From Chitinophagaceae bacterium (GTDB taxonomy: Bacteria; Bacteroidota; Bacteroidia; Chitinophagales; Chitinophagaceae), in assembly GCA_024707305.1 (NCBI GenBank), contig JANPZZ010000022.1, positions 1-64,000 of the forward strand: a stretch of DNA of 64,000 bases. Reading direction: 5' to 3'. The notes below the pieces were generated by a model. That model made no database searches. It had not been told where the DNA came from and saw nothing but the letters and a program-made list of their open reading frames with translations. A program made the position numbers and the translations under genes. Each line of letters starts with the position of its first letter. Positions within the stretch are counted from its first letter, which is position 1. Positions 8,115 to 17,593 of the stretch are shown piece after piece.

Positions 8115-8168
8115 GCAGCCAACAACCAAATTTTCCTATTTGTGCGTCGCTGTGAAAATTTGTATTAC
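8115..8168 (-). repeat. attC-like or attI-like site 6 bounding the array
   Basis: On the minus strand the core GTTGGCTGC (8115-8123 on plus as GCAGCCAAC) is preceded by a hairpin whose arms are CAAATTTTC and GAAAATTTG. The whole is about 54 bp. It carries the same GTTGGCTGC as site 5. No further site was seen between here and comF, so this is the 5' boundary of the array. An attI would be expected here, but there is no adjacent integrase. Confidence 0.45.
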
Positions 8169-8565
8169 TCATTGAAAGACAAAGATCTCCGAGTGCGGAA
8201 CTTATTGTTATTAGAACAATACGATTTTTGTTAGTCGGATTCTAGTTGCTGATGTTTTTTTTCAAAAGAACTCCCCTCCCATCCACCTGCACTTCGTGCA
8301 CCTCACTCCCATACCGGGAGCGACTAACTGTTGTTCCTGACGACACCATTGTCCAATAAAGTTTTTGGGAAAGTGGATTGGATAAGGTGGCAGGCCCTTT
8401 TAAATTTATAATTATTTATATGCATTTGCAATAGGCGGCCAGCGGTTCCTTCCCTTTTCTTAGGAAAATACTTCCGGCGTGAACTGCAATGATCTAAGAT
8501 AGGGGAGGGGATTGGGAAAAGTTTACGGGTTACCGTAAGAGGGAGGGATGGGGGTGCTGTTGGCG
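8169..8565. other. Gene-free junction between cassette array and core genome
   Basis: About 400 bp with no supported gene. It has two short palindromes near 8289-8320 (TGCACTTCGTGCA; CTCCCATACCGGGAG) and no attC-like arm. No integrase fragment was seen on either strand. Confidence 0.6.
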
Positions 8566-9252
8566 TTAACGCCATGCATAACAAAGCGTTGCGAGGCTGA
8601 GGCGGGTGCCATGGGCGGATAACAATACTTCTCCGCAGGCTTCGAGGGTGGCGCCGGTGGTGAGTACATCATCCACCAGGAGCAGGTGGCGGTTCTCAAG
8701 TAAGGCTTCCTGCTTAATGCTGAAATTGCCTTCCATATTTTTCCAACGCTCCACACGCCCTTTATGGGTTTGCGAATCGGTATGGCGATTGCGCACTACG
8801 GCTTTGTCCAGTATCGGCCAACCGGTTACTTCTGCAATTCCTTCACATAACACACGCGCCTGGTTATATCCGCGCTTTTTTTCTTTCGATGGATATAAGG
8901 GCAGCGGCACCAACGCCGCGGGATCTATTCTTTCAGATTGCAAGAGGGCATGTCCCATAAAACAACCCAGTTGAAATCCGAGGTCACGATCGCCTTTGTA
9001 TTTAAATGCATGCATCAACTGTTGTATTAACGAGCCATGCGAAAAATAATACAACGCAAATGCCGTCTCAATCGGCAATCGTCCATAAAACTTCCGCTCC
9101 ACGGGATTACCGGGCATGTCCGCAAAACCCGTCTCCGGTAACCGCGACATACAACGGATACATAAACAGGTCTCATGTCCCACACGATCGCTGCCGCAGC
9201 CGGAGCAGATGTGAGGGAAAAAAAGATGGAGGAGACTTTGAAGTTGCTTCAT
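8566..9252 (-). CDS. comF: ComF family protein (phosphoribosyltransferase fold)
   Basis: 228 aa, typical for ComF. The N-terminal double zinc motif is CSGCG and CIRCMSRLPETG. The C-terminal half is a type I phosphoribosyltransferase fold with LVPLPLYPSKEKKRGYNQA and the PRPP loop LLLVDDVLTTGATLEACG. ComF assists DNA uptake in natural transformation in several bacteria; its exact activity is unsettled. A comEC gene lies 31 kb away in the same window, so uptake machinery is present. The frame is intact. Confidence 0.92.
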   Translation of the reverse strand: MKQLQSLLHLFFPHICSGCGSDRVGHETCLCIRCMSRLPETGFADMPGNPVERKFYGRLPIETAFALYYFSHGSLIQQLMHAFKYKGDRDLGFQLGCFMGHALLQSERIDPAALVPLPLYPSKEKKRGYNQARVLCEGIAEVTGWPILDKAVVRNRHTDSQTHKGRVERWKNMEGNFSIKQEALLENRHLLLVDDVLTTGATLEACGEVLLSAHGTRLSLATLCYAWR

Positions 9253-9274
9253 AGTTCATGAAAAATGTGTTAAT

Positions 9275-9390
9275 GTGGAAATCGGCAAACGTGAAACGGC
9301 AAACGGGAAACGGCAAACGTGAAAGAAGAATGTGAAAATGAGAAAATGTGGAAATGAGAAAATGTGGAAATGAGAAAATGAGAAAATGCC
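9275..9390. repeat. Short tandem repeats: 7-bp CGGCAAA type then 8-bp RAAATGWG type
   Basis: At 9282-9325, units such as CGGCAAA, CGTGAAA and CGGGAAA alternate with a 7-bp period. From 9328 the period becomes 8 bp (AAAATGTG, GAAATGAG). Neither stretch looks coding. Confidence 0.8.
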
Positions 9391-9469
9391 TCCGCGCTCA
9401 GTGGGACCTCGTCCACGCTGCGTCAAAAGCTTTTCTCCGAAAAGGTTTCACACTGATTAAACAGATTAA

Positions 9470-9667
9470 CGCCTTACGCCTCGCGCCTCACGTTTCACGT
9501 TTCACGCCTCACGTTTCACGCCTCACGCCTCACGCCTCACGTCTCACGCCTCACGCCTCACGTCTCACGCTTCACGTCTCACGCTTCACGCCTCACGCTT
9601 CACGCCTCACGCTTCACGCCTCACGCCTCACGTTTCACGCTTCACGCTTCACGCTTCACGTTTCCCG
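9470..9667. repeat. Heptamer tandem repeat, consensus CACGYYT (about 27 units)
   Basis: Nearly perfect 7-bp periodicity with units CACGCCT, CACGTTT, CACGTCT and CACGCTT. All frames stay open because 21 bp encode seven sense codons, so the apparent plus-strand open frame here is an artefact. It lies between comF and radA 3' ends. Confidence 0.9.
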
Positions 9668-9679
9668 ATTTGCTATTGA

Positions 9680-11055
9680 TCAAAACAAAAACTGATACAC
9701 TTCTTCAACTCTGCTCATCGCAATCACCTCTATTCCCTCCGGTGTTTGCGTTTTTTTGCCGCGGCCCTGGTTGTATTTGGATACGATGATTTTTTCAAAA
9801 CCCAGTTTGGCGGCTTCGGCAATGCGTTGTTCGATGCGATTCACGGCGCGGATTTCTCCACTCAAACCGATTTCGCCGGCGAAGCAAATTTGTTGTGGCA
9901 GGGGAACGTCTTCATACGATGACAACAACGCACAAAGCACTGCAAGATCAATCGATGGATCTTCTATTTTCAATCCACCCGCGATGTTGAGGAAAACATC
10001 TTTTACGCCAAAATGAAATCCGCCGCGTTTTTCAAGTACGGCGAGTAATAACTGCAAACGACGCAAATCAAATCCTGAAACGGTTCGCTGGGGTGTGCCA
10101 TAAACCGACTGGGTTACCAGCGCCTGCACTTCTATTAATAAAGGTCGCATGCCTTCGATGGTGGCGGAGATGGCGATGCCGCTCAGTTGCTCCTCTTTCT
10201 GGGTAATCAGGATTTCGCTGGGGTTGGCCACGCCGCGCATGCCGTCTTCCGTCATTTCATAAATGCCCAGCTCGGCGGTGCTGCCAAAGCGGTTTTTCAG
10301 GGTGCGGAGGATCCGGTAGGCATAGTGGCGGTCGCCCTCAAACTGGAGCACCGTATCCACCATATGTTCCAGGATTTTGGGGCCCGCGATGCTGCCATCT
10401 TTGGTGATATGTCCAATTAAAAATACAGGTGTATTGGTTTCTTTTGCAAAGCGCTGAAATTCTGCGGCGCATTCACGTATCTGCGATACACTTCCTGGTG
10501 ACGACTCAATAAATGGTGTTTGTAATGTTTGAATAGAGTCAACAATTACAATATCGGGCTTCAGTTTTTTTATTTCCTGGAAAATGGTTTGTGTGGATGT
10601 TTCGGTAAGCAGAAAAAGTCGTCGTTGGAAATTTTCAACCGGTCGGCGCGCATTTTTATCTGCTGCTCACTTTCCTCGCCGCTTACATAAAGCACTTTTG
10701 CATTCAGTCGCAAACCGTTTTGAAGAAAGAGCGTTGACTTACCAATGCCGGGTTCCCCTGCTACCAACACGATGCTGCCGGCAACAATTCCTCCTCCTAA
10801 AACACGATTGAGTTCGGCATCGGCCGTTACCAGTCTTTTATCTTCTCCACTTTTTATTGCAGATAAAGGAATGGGGTGTTTTGATTTTTTTTCTTCTTTA
10901 TAATCCTTCCAGTTTTTATTATTTTTTGGATCGTCTTTTTGAATTAGTTCTTCAACAAAACTATTCCATTCACCACATGATGGACATTGGCCAACCCATT
11001 TCACACTTTCGTGGCCACAATGCTGACAAAAAAATGCTGATTTCGTTTTACTCAT
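9680..11055 (-). CDS. radA: DNA repair protein RadA/Sms (one frame break)
   Basis: About 458 aa when the segments 10570-11055 and 9680-10363 plus the gap between them are joined. Adding one T in the T run near 10605 gives DDFFLLTETSTQTIF. The N-terminal zinc finger is CQHCGHESVKWVGQCPSCG. Walker A is GEPGIGKST, and the RadA signature KNRFGS follows. The C-terminal Lon-protease-like domain has GIAISATIEGMRPLLIEVQ. RadA is a RecA-like branch-migration ATPase acting in recombination and transformation. The break sits in a conserved region and is probably a sequencing error. Confidence 0.92.
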
Positions 11056-11535
11056 GCGCTAAAGTTAAACAGGATGCGTGCATCAAAGATGAAGTAGTGA
11101 AAAATACCGTTGATAAGCGTAGATTAAACAGAAATGACGTGAAAAAAACGCAGAAATGGAGGTAAAAAATGGCAAAAAAAGCTACACTTTATTGCATGTA
11201 AAAGGGGCCAGTCTTTCGACGGCCCCCATTACTTACTAACCCATTAAATTCTATTGCTAAGTTACAATTCTGAAGAACATTTCAAAATAAAATTTTGCCT
11301 CTGTGAATAAATTTAGGGGAAAGCTAACAGGCCAGGCGGATCAATAGTAATAAAAACTAATACAAGTATAAAGATTTAACAATCATTTAGTTGTGCGATT
11401 TTTTAAGGCTTATCGCGAAATTCGCGACCTTCGCTCTGTAACTCAGGAAAGTGACAAAACGACTGAAATTGAGGGCCTAATCTTTATGGTCGCAAGTTTG
11501 TTATAAATGTTGTTAGAATTAAAAATTTTTAAGAA
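11056..11535. other. Intergenic region between divergent radA and the metallopeptidase gene
   Basis: 480 bp without a supported gene. A hairpin GGGGCC...GGCCCC lies at 11204-11226 without a T run. The rest is AT-rich and should hold the promoter of the 11536 gene. No exact TAnnTTTG element was seen near its start. Confidence 0.5.
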
Positions 11536-12225
11536 ATGACACCATCAATTATGATCGTTTCGCTGATCTTTTTGGGGATCAGCATGCTCGTTTCGATGAT
11601 CTTGAAGAGCAAGTTTACCAAGTACAGCAAAGTGGGCCTGGCAAATGGTATGTCGGGGCGCGAAATTGCGGAAAAAATGCTCCGGGAAAACGGCATTTAT
11701 GACGTGAAGGTGCAATCTGTAAATGGCTTTCTATCAGACCACTATAACCCGGTAAATAAGACAATTAACCTGAGTCCTGAGGTGTATGAAGGCCGAAGTG
11801 TATCGGCTGCGGCGGTAGCGGCCCACGAATGTGGCCACGCGGTGCAGCATGCCACTTCGTACGGACCGCTGATGATGCGTAGTAAGCTGGTTCCAGCGGT
11901 ACAGTTCAGCTCGATGCTGGTAAACTGGATCCTGTTGATCGGGGTAATAATGGCTTACTCTGGCAATCCGACAGTTTTGTTGATCGGGATTGTCCTGATG
12001 GCAGTTACGGTGCTTTTCACCCTGATTACCCTGCCGGTAGAGTTTGACGCCAGCAAGCGCGCACTCGCCTGGCTCGACCACACCAATGTGACTACCCGCA
12101 CCGAATATCCCATGGCAAAAGATGCGCTGAAATGGGCCGCGACTACCTATGTTGTTGCTGCGCTTGCTGCGGTGGTAACGCTTATACAATACATAATGCT
12201 GTATATGGGAAGCCGGGATAGGTAG
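11536..12225 (+). CDS. YugP-type membrane zinc metallopeptidase
   Basis: 229 aa. An N-terminal TM helix (MIVSLIFLGISMLVSMIL) is followed by a soluble segment with GMSGREIAEKMLRENGI, the zinc motif HECGHAVQHA (HExxH-like, here HECGH), then three more TM helices (WILLIGVIMAYS, VLLIGIVLMAVTVLFTLITL, VVAALAAVVTLIQYIML). PVEFDASKRAL in the loop is conserved in this family (PF04298) and supplies the third ligand region. Substrate unknown. It is a single gene with a terminator-like hairpin at 12353. Confidence 0.9.
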   Translation: MTPSIMIVSLIFLGISMLVSMILKSKFTKYSKVGLANGMSGREIAEKMLRENGIYDVKVQSVNGFLSDHYNPVNKTINLSPEVYEGRSVSAAAVAAHECGHAVQHATSYGPLMMRSKLVPAVQFSSMLVNWILLIGVIMAYSGNPTVLLIGIVLMAVTVLFTLITLPVEFDASKRALAWLDHTNVTTRTEYPMAKDALKWAATTYVVAALAAVVTLIQYIMLYMGSRDR

Positions 12226-12233
12226 AGATAGAA

Positions 12234-12290
12234 TGTGGAAATGAGAAAATGAGGAAATGAGGAAATGAGAAAACGTGGAAATGAAGGGAT
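12234..12290. repeat. 8-bp tandem repeats (RAAATGWG), left member of an inverted pair
   Basis: Units such as GAAATGAG and AAAATGAG repeat about seven times. The reverse complement (CATTTCCTCATTTTCTC) occurs at 12806-12870, so the two could pair across about 520 bp. Confidence 0.75.
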
Positions 12291-12352
12291 GCATCTAATT
12301 CGAGCAAAATGTGGCGATGTGATAATGTGATAATAGGGAATTGTACAAACAG

Positions 12353-12389
12353 CTGCCCGGGTAACGAAAGGTTTTCCGGGCAGTTTTTT
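12353..12389 (+). terminator. Intrinsic terminator of the metallopeptidase gene
   Basis: CTGCCCGG, 15-nt loop, CCGGGCAG, then T7. The stem is perfect. It lies about 130 bp past the stop codon at 12225. Confidence 0.75.
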
Positions 12390-12420
12390 ATAGGAGAAAA
12401 TGAATAGGTATTTCAGTTGA

Positions 12421-12800
12421 TACCCGTCCCGGAGGGACGCAACGCGAAATTGTATTGATCCAATTCTTTATTACAACATTATCACATCGCCATATTGCCA
12501 CATTTTTCTCGCATAGATGCATTTTTAACCGTCCCGACAGGACGGGTTGTGGTTAGAAAATTCTAAGGTTTAAAAATACGCGTCCCGACAGGACGCGTTG
12601 TGATGCATGCGTCCGAATCGAAATTCAATTCTATGCAGTCACTTCACAACCCGTCCTGTCGGGACGGGGATGCTTTTTTATATTTTGCTAACCACAACGC
12701 GTCCCGAAGGGACGCAATACGAAATTGCATTGGCCCAATTCTTTATTGCCACATTACCACATCGTCATATTGCCATATTTTTCTCCCTAGACGCATCTCT
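12421..12800. repeat. Two ~100-bp direct repeats around a cluster of REP-like palindromes
   Basis: The copies at about 12423-12521 and 12701-12796 both run from CGTCCCGRAGGGACGCAA through CCAATTCTTTATT to CTAGACGCAT or ATAGATGCAT, with roughly 80% identity by eye. Between them are further palindromes of the type CGTCCCGACAGGACG at 12530, 12583 and 12652, in both orientations. They look like REP-type elements. No RAYT transposase gene is in the window. Confidence 0.75.
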
Positions 12801-12805
12801 TCATT

Positions 12806-12870
12806 TCCACATGTTCTCATCTCTTCATCTCCACATTTCCTCATTTTCTCATTTTCTCATTTTTTTCCTT
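12806..12870. repeat. 8-bp tandem repeats, right member of an inverted pair
   Basis: Runs of CATTTCCTCATTTTCTC are complementary to the repeat at 12234-12290. It lies directly upstream of the M14 peptidase gene. Confidence 0.7.
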
Positions 12871-12910
12871 AGCTTGTATGCTGCATTACCAATCAAACCA
12901 AACAATCACA

Positions 12911-15422
12911 ATGCGATCCTTCGTTCTCTGCATCTGCCTGTTGTTTTCAACGACATTATTTTCGCAATTACAATCTCCTGAACAGTTTCTTGGATATAAA
13001 GTAGGCACGCGGTTTACGCCGCACTGGAAGATCAGCAGTTATTTTCAGCATGTGGCTGCATCACTTCCGCGGGCGGGTGAAGCTGGAACAGTATGGCGAA
13101 ACAAATGAACATCGTCCGCTGTACCTGGCTTTTATAGCTTCGGAAACGAATATGCAAAACCTGGAAGCGATCCGCCTCAATAACCTTCGCCTTGCAAACT
13201 TAACGCCCGACCGCGCAGCGCCCATTGAAGACGCCCCCGTGATCGTCTGGTTGAGTTATAATGTGCATGGCAATGAGGCTTCCTCTTCTGAAGCTTCCAT
13301 GCAGGCTTTGTATGAACTGGCCAATCCGGCGAATACAAAATCGCTGGAGTGGTTAAAGAATACTGTTATTATCATCGATCCCTGTCTTAACCCCGATGGA
13401 CGCGACCGCTATGTGAACTGGTACAACATGATGGTAGGTGCTAATTATAACCCGCGAGTTGATTCACGTGAACACCGTGAGCCCTGGCCCGGAGGTCGTA
13501 CCAATCACTATAATTTCGATTTGAACCGCGACTGGGTTTGGCAAACCCAGGTGGAAAGCCGCCAGCGCCTGGCGCAATATCATCGCTGGATGCCACAGGT
13601 GCACGTGGACTTTCATGAACAGGGCTTTAATGCTCCCTATTATTTCGCACCGGCTGCGCAACCTTTTCACGATGTGATTACGCCCTTTCAACGCGATTTC
13701 CAGTTTACTATTGGTCGTAACCACGCGCGCTATTTCGATGAGAAAGGCTGGCTTTATTTTACCCGCGAAATATTCGACCTGTTTTATCCTTCTTATGGCG
13801 ATACCTATCCTGTTTATAACGGCGCCATCGGCATGACGTACGAGCAGGGTGGAAGCGGCGCTGCAGGTTTGGGTGTGATCAATGAAGTAAAAGATACGCT
13901 TACACTCGTTGATCGTGTGGCGCATCACTTTACCACATCACTTAGCACGGTGGAGGTGAGCTCGCAGCATGCAGGCCAATTGATCAAAGAATTTCGCAAC
14001 TACTTTAATAACGCCGTAAAAGGATCTGTAGGCGATTATAAAACCTATATCATCCGCCACCACGACCGCGACGCTGAAAGGCTGCGTGCATTTTGTGCAT
14101 TGCTCGATAAAAACGGTATTCGGTATGGCAATGGATCCGGAACAGCCAAAGCTGTAAACTATCATACCGGAAAAGAAGAAACGGTAACTGTTGGCGCCAA
14201 CGACATCCTTATTTCAAATGCCCAACCGCGTGCTGCGCTGGTGCAGGTATTAATGGAGCCGCAACCGCGACTGGCAGATTCACTTACCTACGATATTACC
14301 GCCTGGGCGCTGCCTTATGCATATGGTTTGTCGGCCTATGCATCCAAACAGGCATTGCAGGTAGGATTACCGAAACCAGTTGATACGGTACATAACCAGG
14401 GCGGTGAGCTGTATGGATATATTATTCGCTGGCAGGGCATGCGAAGTGCGCGTGCCGTTGCGCAAATGCTAAAGCAGGGAATTCGATTGCGTGTAGCTGA
14501 AAAACCATTTATGGTACACGGACAGAACTATGCAGCAGGTTCCATCATCATTCTAAAAAGCGGCAATGAAAAACTGGGCCCGCAATTGTTTAAAAAGGTA
14601 GCAGCCATTTGTAACGCCGAGCAGGTGCGCATGCATTTGGTTTCAACCGGATTTGTAGATGAAGGTTATGATTTTGGCAGCTCGCGTGTGCATACATTAA
14701 AAGCCGCGCGGGTGGGAATGGTAACCGGTGAAGGTATTAACTCCAATGCCGCCGGCGAAGTGTGGCATTTCTTTGATAAAGAATTGAACTATCCAATTTC
14801 ATTATTCAATTCAACAGACGTAGCACGCATCAACTGGAGCGAACTGGATGTGCTGATACTGCCAGATGGCAACTACCGCTTTTTGCAGGATAAAACGCAG
14901 GCAACACAGTTACAGCAATGGATTGCAGCCGGCGGTCGAGTGGTGGCTTTAGAATCGGCCGTGGCGCAGTTATCGAAAATGGAGTGGAGTGTATTGAGTT
15001 TGAAAAAGGACCCTGAAGCTGATTCTGCAGATAAAAAGAATCCTTACCTGCCATTGAAAACATTTGCAGCAAGAGAGAAAGAACAAATTACGCAATACAC
15101 ACCGGGATCTATTTACCGTGTGGATGTAGACAGCACGCATCCGCTGATGTTTGGGCTCCCTGCATATTATTATACACTGAAAATGGATGATGTTGTGTAC
15201 GACTATATGAAGCAGGGTGGCTGGAATGCGGGTTACATTAAAAAAGACAACCAGCTTGCTGGTTTTGTAGGTTATCGGTTAAAGAAAAAACTAATCGACG
15301 GACTCGTATTCGGCACACAAAATCTTGGCCGCGGTGCTATCGTGTATCTTACAGACGATGTGCTCTTCCGAAATTTCTGGGAAAATGGAAAGCTGATGAT
15401 GGCGAATGCGGTGTTCCAGTAA
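12911..15422 (+). CDS. Secreted M14-family zinc carboxypeptidase (one frame break)
   Basis: About 836 aa. Signal peptide MRSFVLCICLLFSTTLFSQ. The frame breaks near 13070: SLPRA must continue as VKLEQYGETNEHRPLYLAF, one base off in a G-rich stretch. The zinc motif is NVHGNEASSSE (HxxE), followed by NPDGRDR and DFHEQG, with the putative general-base Glu region at MTYEQGGSG. This matches Bacteroidota M14 peptidases of 800 or more residues with a long C-terminal part containing a glutamine-amidotransferase-like fold (DVLILPDGNY, VVALES). Probably exported for peptide degradation. A strong terminator follows directly. Confidence 0.88.
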
Positions 15423-15457
15423 AAAAAATAAGAGGCGCAAAGCGCCTCTTATTTTTT
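15421..15457. terminator. Strong bidirectional intrinsic terminator
   Basis: AATAAGAGGCGC, AAA loop, GCGCCTCTTATT, flanked by an A run on the left and a T run on the right. It ends the M14 gene on plus. On minus it could also stop transcription coming from rng. Confidence 0.88.
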
Positions 15458-15460
15458 GGG

Positions 15461-15620
15461 ATGATCGATGATCGATGGTCGATGATCGATGGTCGATGGT
15501 CGATTTATTTTCACGGATGCCGCTTGCCGTTTGCCGCGCGTACGAGGACGAGGACGCGCGGCAGCGCGTCCCTACAACAATGCTATATTTTTTCACGTTT
15601 GCCCCTTACCGCTTGCCGCT
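15461..15620. repeat. Heptamer repeat GRTCGAT, a GC-rich palindrome and CTTGCCG repeats
   Basis: About six 7-bp units (GATGATC, GATGGTC) occupy 15461-15505. GGACGCGCGGCAGCGCGTCC at 15552-15571 is a perfect 8-bp-stem palindrome. CGCTTGC/CGTTTGC heptamers follow on both sides. No gene is seen. Confidence 0.75.
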
Positions 15621-15636
15621 TGCCGTTTTCCGTTCT

Positions 15637-17191
15637 TCACAGCTTGATTTCTTCATCATGCTGATCAAAGAATTTGTATTCTGTCAGATGATAATTGGTA
15701 TCGGCTTCAACGCGGGTTTTTTGTCCGAATTTCTTTCTCCATTGCGCCATCTTCGTGCTCCAGGGCCAGCCTTTAGTAAGGTAGGCATACATGATCGGGT
15801 TCACCACCAGTTTCAGGTTTTTATGTTTATGGGTGATGAGGTAACCCATATTCTTTTCAATTTCATCTTCAATGAGAATAGAAGATGAAATTTTCCCTGT
15901 GCCGTGGCAGCTGGGGCAAACTTCCTGTGTATTGATGTTGACTTCCGGCTTCATACGCTGGCGCGTAATCTGCATGATGCCGAATTTGGAAATGGGCAAC
16001 ACAGCATGTTTTGCGCGGTCGGTGCTCATGAACTCTTCCATTTTTTCAACCAGCTTGCGCTTGTTTTCAGGAAGTTTCATGTCGATAAAATCAACTACGA
16101 TAATACCACCCAGATCGCGGAGGCGAAGCTGGCGGGCGATTTCTTCCGCAGCTTCCAGGTTGGTTTCAATTGCGTTCTGCTCCTGGTTGTTGCTTACGCT
16201 TTTGTAACCGCTGTTTACATCAATTACATGCAGGGCTTCTGTATGCTCGATGATGAGGTAGGCGCCGCTATTGAGGTTAACTGTTTTGCCAAACGATGAT
16301 TTTACCTGCTTGGTAATACCGAAGGAATCAAAAATGGGTGAACCATTCTGGTAAAAAGAAACGATATCCGCTTTTTCGGGTGCGATGCGCTGGATATAAT
16401 TCTTGGTATCGGCATAAATATTTTTGTCGTTTACAACAATGCGGTTGAAGTCTGCATTGAGTAAATCGCGCAGGATGCTGTTTGTCTTTGTTTGTTCGCT
16501 CAGGATTTTTGCGGGTGCTACGGCTCCTTTCAGGTTGTGTTGAATCGCTTTCCACATTTCAGCCAGCGTGCTCAGGTCTTCATGCAGTTCGGCAGTATTC
16601 TTGCCTTCTGCAGCCGTGCGCACAATCACACCAAAGTTTTTTGGTTTGATGGCTTCCACAATTTTCTGAAGGCGTTTGCGCTCTTCTGAAGAGTGGATCT
16701 TACGTGATACAGCAACGATGTTGTTGAATGGAGTAATTACCACAAACCTTCCGGGTAGTGATATTTCGCAGCTTAGGCGCGGACCTTTGGCAGCAATGGG
16801 TTCTTTCAATATCTGGACAAGTACATGCGGTTTACCGCCCAGTACTTCGTTGATCTTTCCGGTTTTTATGATTTCCGGTTCTACGCTGAATTTACCAAAA
16901 TCAAGACCTGTTTCAGATTTATCAGCCATGCTCATGGTCGTAAATTTCAACAGCGACTTTGCATATGGACTCAGGTCGGTATAATGCAGAAATGCGTCTT
17001 TTTCAAAACCCACATCTACAAAGGCCGCGTTTAGTCCTGGAATCAGCTTCTTTACTTTACCCAGATAGAGATCCCCCACTGCAAAACGTGCATCACTTTT
17101 TTTCGTTATGCAGTTCCACAAGCTTCCTGTCTTCCAGCAAGGCGATCTCTACACCCTGCGGAGCAGCATTGATAATAAGTTCTTTGTTCAT
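15637..17191 (-). CDS. rng: Ribonuclease G/E family endoribonuclease (one frame break)
   Basis: About 517 aa. The true start is at 17191 (MNKELIINAAPQGVEIALL). The frame is restored by removing one A from the A7 run near 17108, so that HNEK continues as SDARFAVGDLYLGKVKKL, an S1-like RNA-binding domain. The catalytic metal region is conserved (LHVIDVNSG; GGIIVVDFIDM). The zinc-link motif CPSCHGTG is near the C-terminus. It processes rRNA and degrades mRNA in relatives. It is the last gene of a minus-strand cluster behind HU, a TPR protein and a small ribosomal protein. Confidence 0.92.
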
Positions 17192-17345
17192 TACAGCTTA
17201 ATAATAATGAATCACCTTAGTGCTGTAAAAGCTGGTTGCTGTTTGGTGTACCTGGATGCGGGAGGGAGGAATTGCAGCAGAGATCAGTGGGGTGCACTTG
17301 CGTACGACAAACAACCAGTAAACTGAAAAAGGTAGAATGTTTTAA

Positions 17346-17408
17346 CGGTTTAGAGTTTATAGTCTTTGGAAGCGTAAACGCTGGCCTTAAACTATAAACC
17401 CTAAACCG
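17346..17408. terminator. Long hairpin between the bS22-like gene and rng
   Basis: An 18-bp stem with one mismatch: CGGTTTAGAGTTTATAGT pairs with ACTATAAACCCTAAACCG. The loop is 27 nt. There is no T run, so it may be an RNA-stability or processing element rather than a simple terminator. Confidence 0.5.
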
Positions 17409-17414
17409 AAAAAA

Positions 17415-17511
17415 CTATTTGTTTTTCTTTTTGTGACGATTCTTTCTCAGTCTTTTCTTACGTTTATGCGTCGCAATCTTATGACGCTTTCTTTTTCTTA
17501 CCACAAGGCAT
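17415..17511 (-). CDS. Small basic ribosomal protein, AURKAIP1/COX24 (bS22-like) type (one frame break)
   Basis: With one A removed from the A5 run near 17495 it reads MPCGKKRKRHKIATHKRKKR and continues LRKNRHKKKNK, 32 aa. Over half the residues are Lys, Arg or His. This is the AURKAIP1/COX24-domain protein conserved across Bacteroidota, related to the small-subunit protein bS22. The gene is too short for usual ORF thresholds, and its frame is broken in the given sequence. Since such a gene would not be expected to decay, the break supports sequencing error. Confidence 0.8.
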
Positions 17512-17593
17512 ACACTAATGTTTTTTATGCTTTAATAGATATAAATAATGTTGAGTGATTGTATGGGATCACCCAGTTCATTTACTTAATGTT

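Noticed and set aside
9348..9695. Open frame of 115 codons on plus strand
   Set aside because: It is a translation of the CACGYYT heptamer block; the 21-bp superperiod keeps frames open and gives a repetitive non-protein-like chain.
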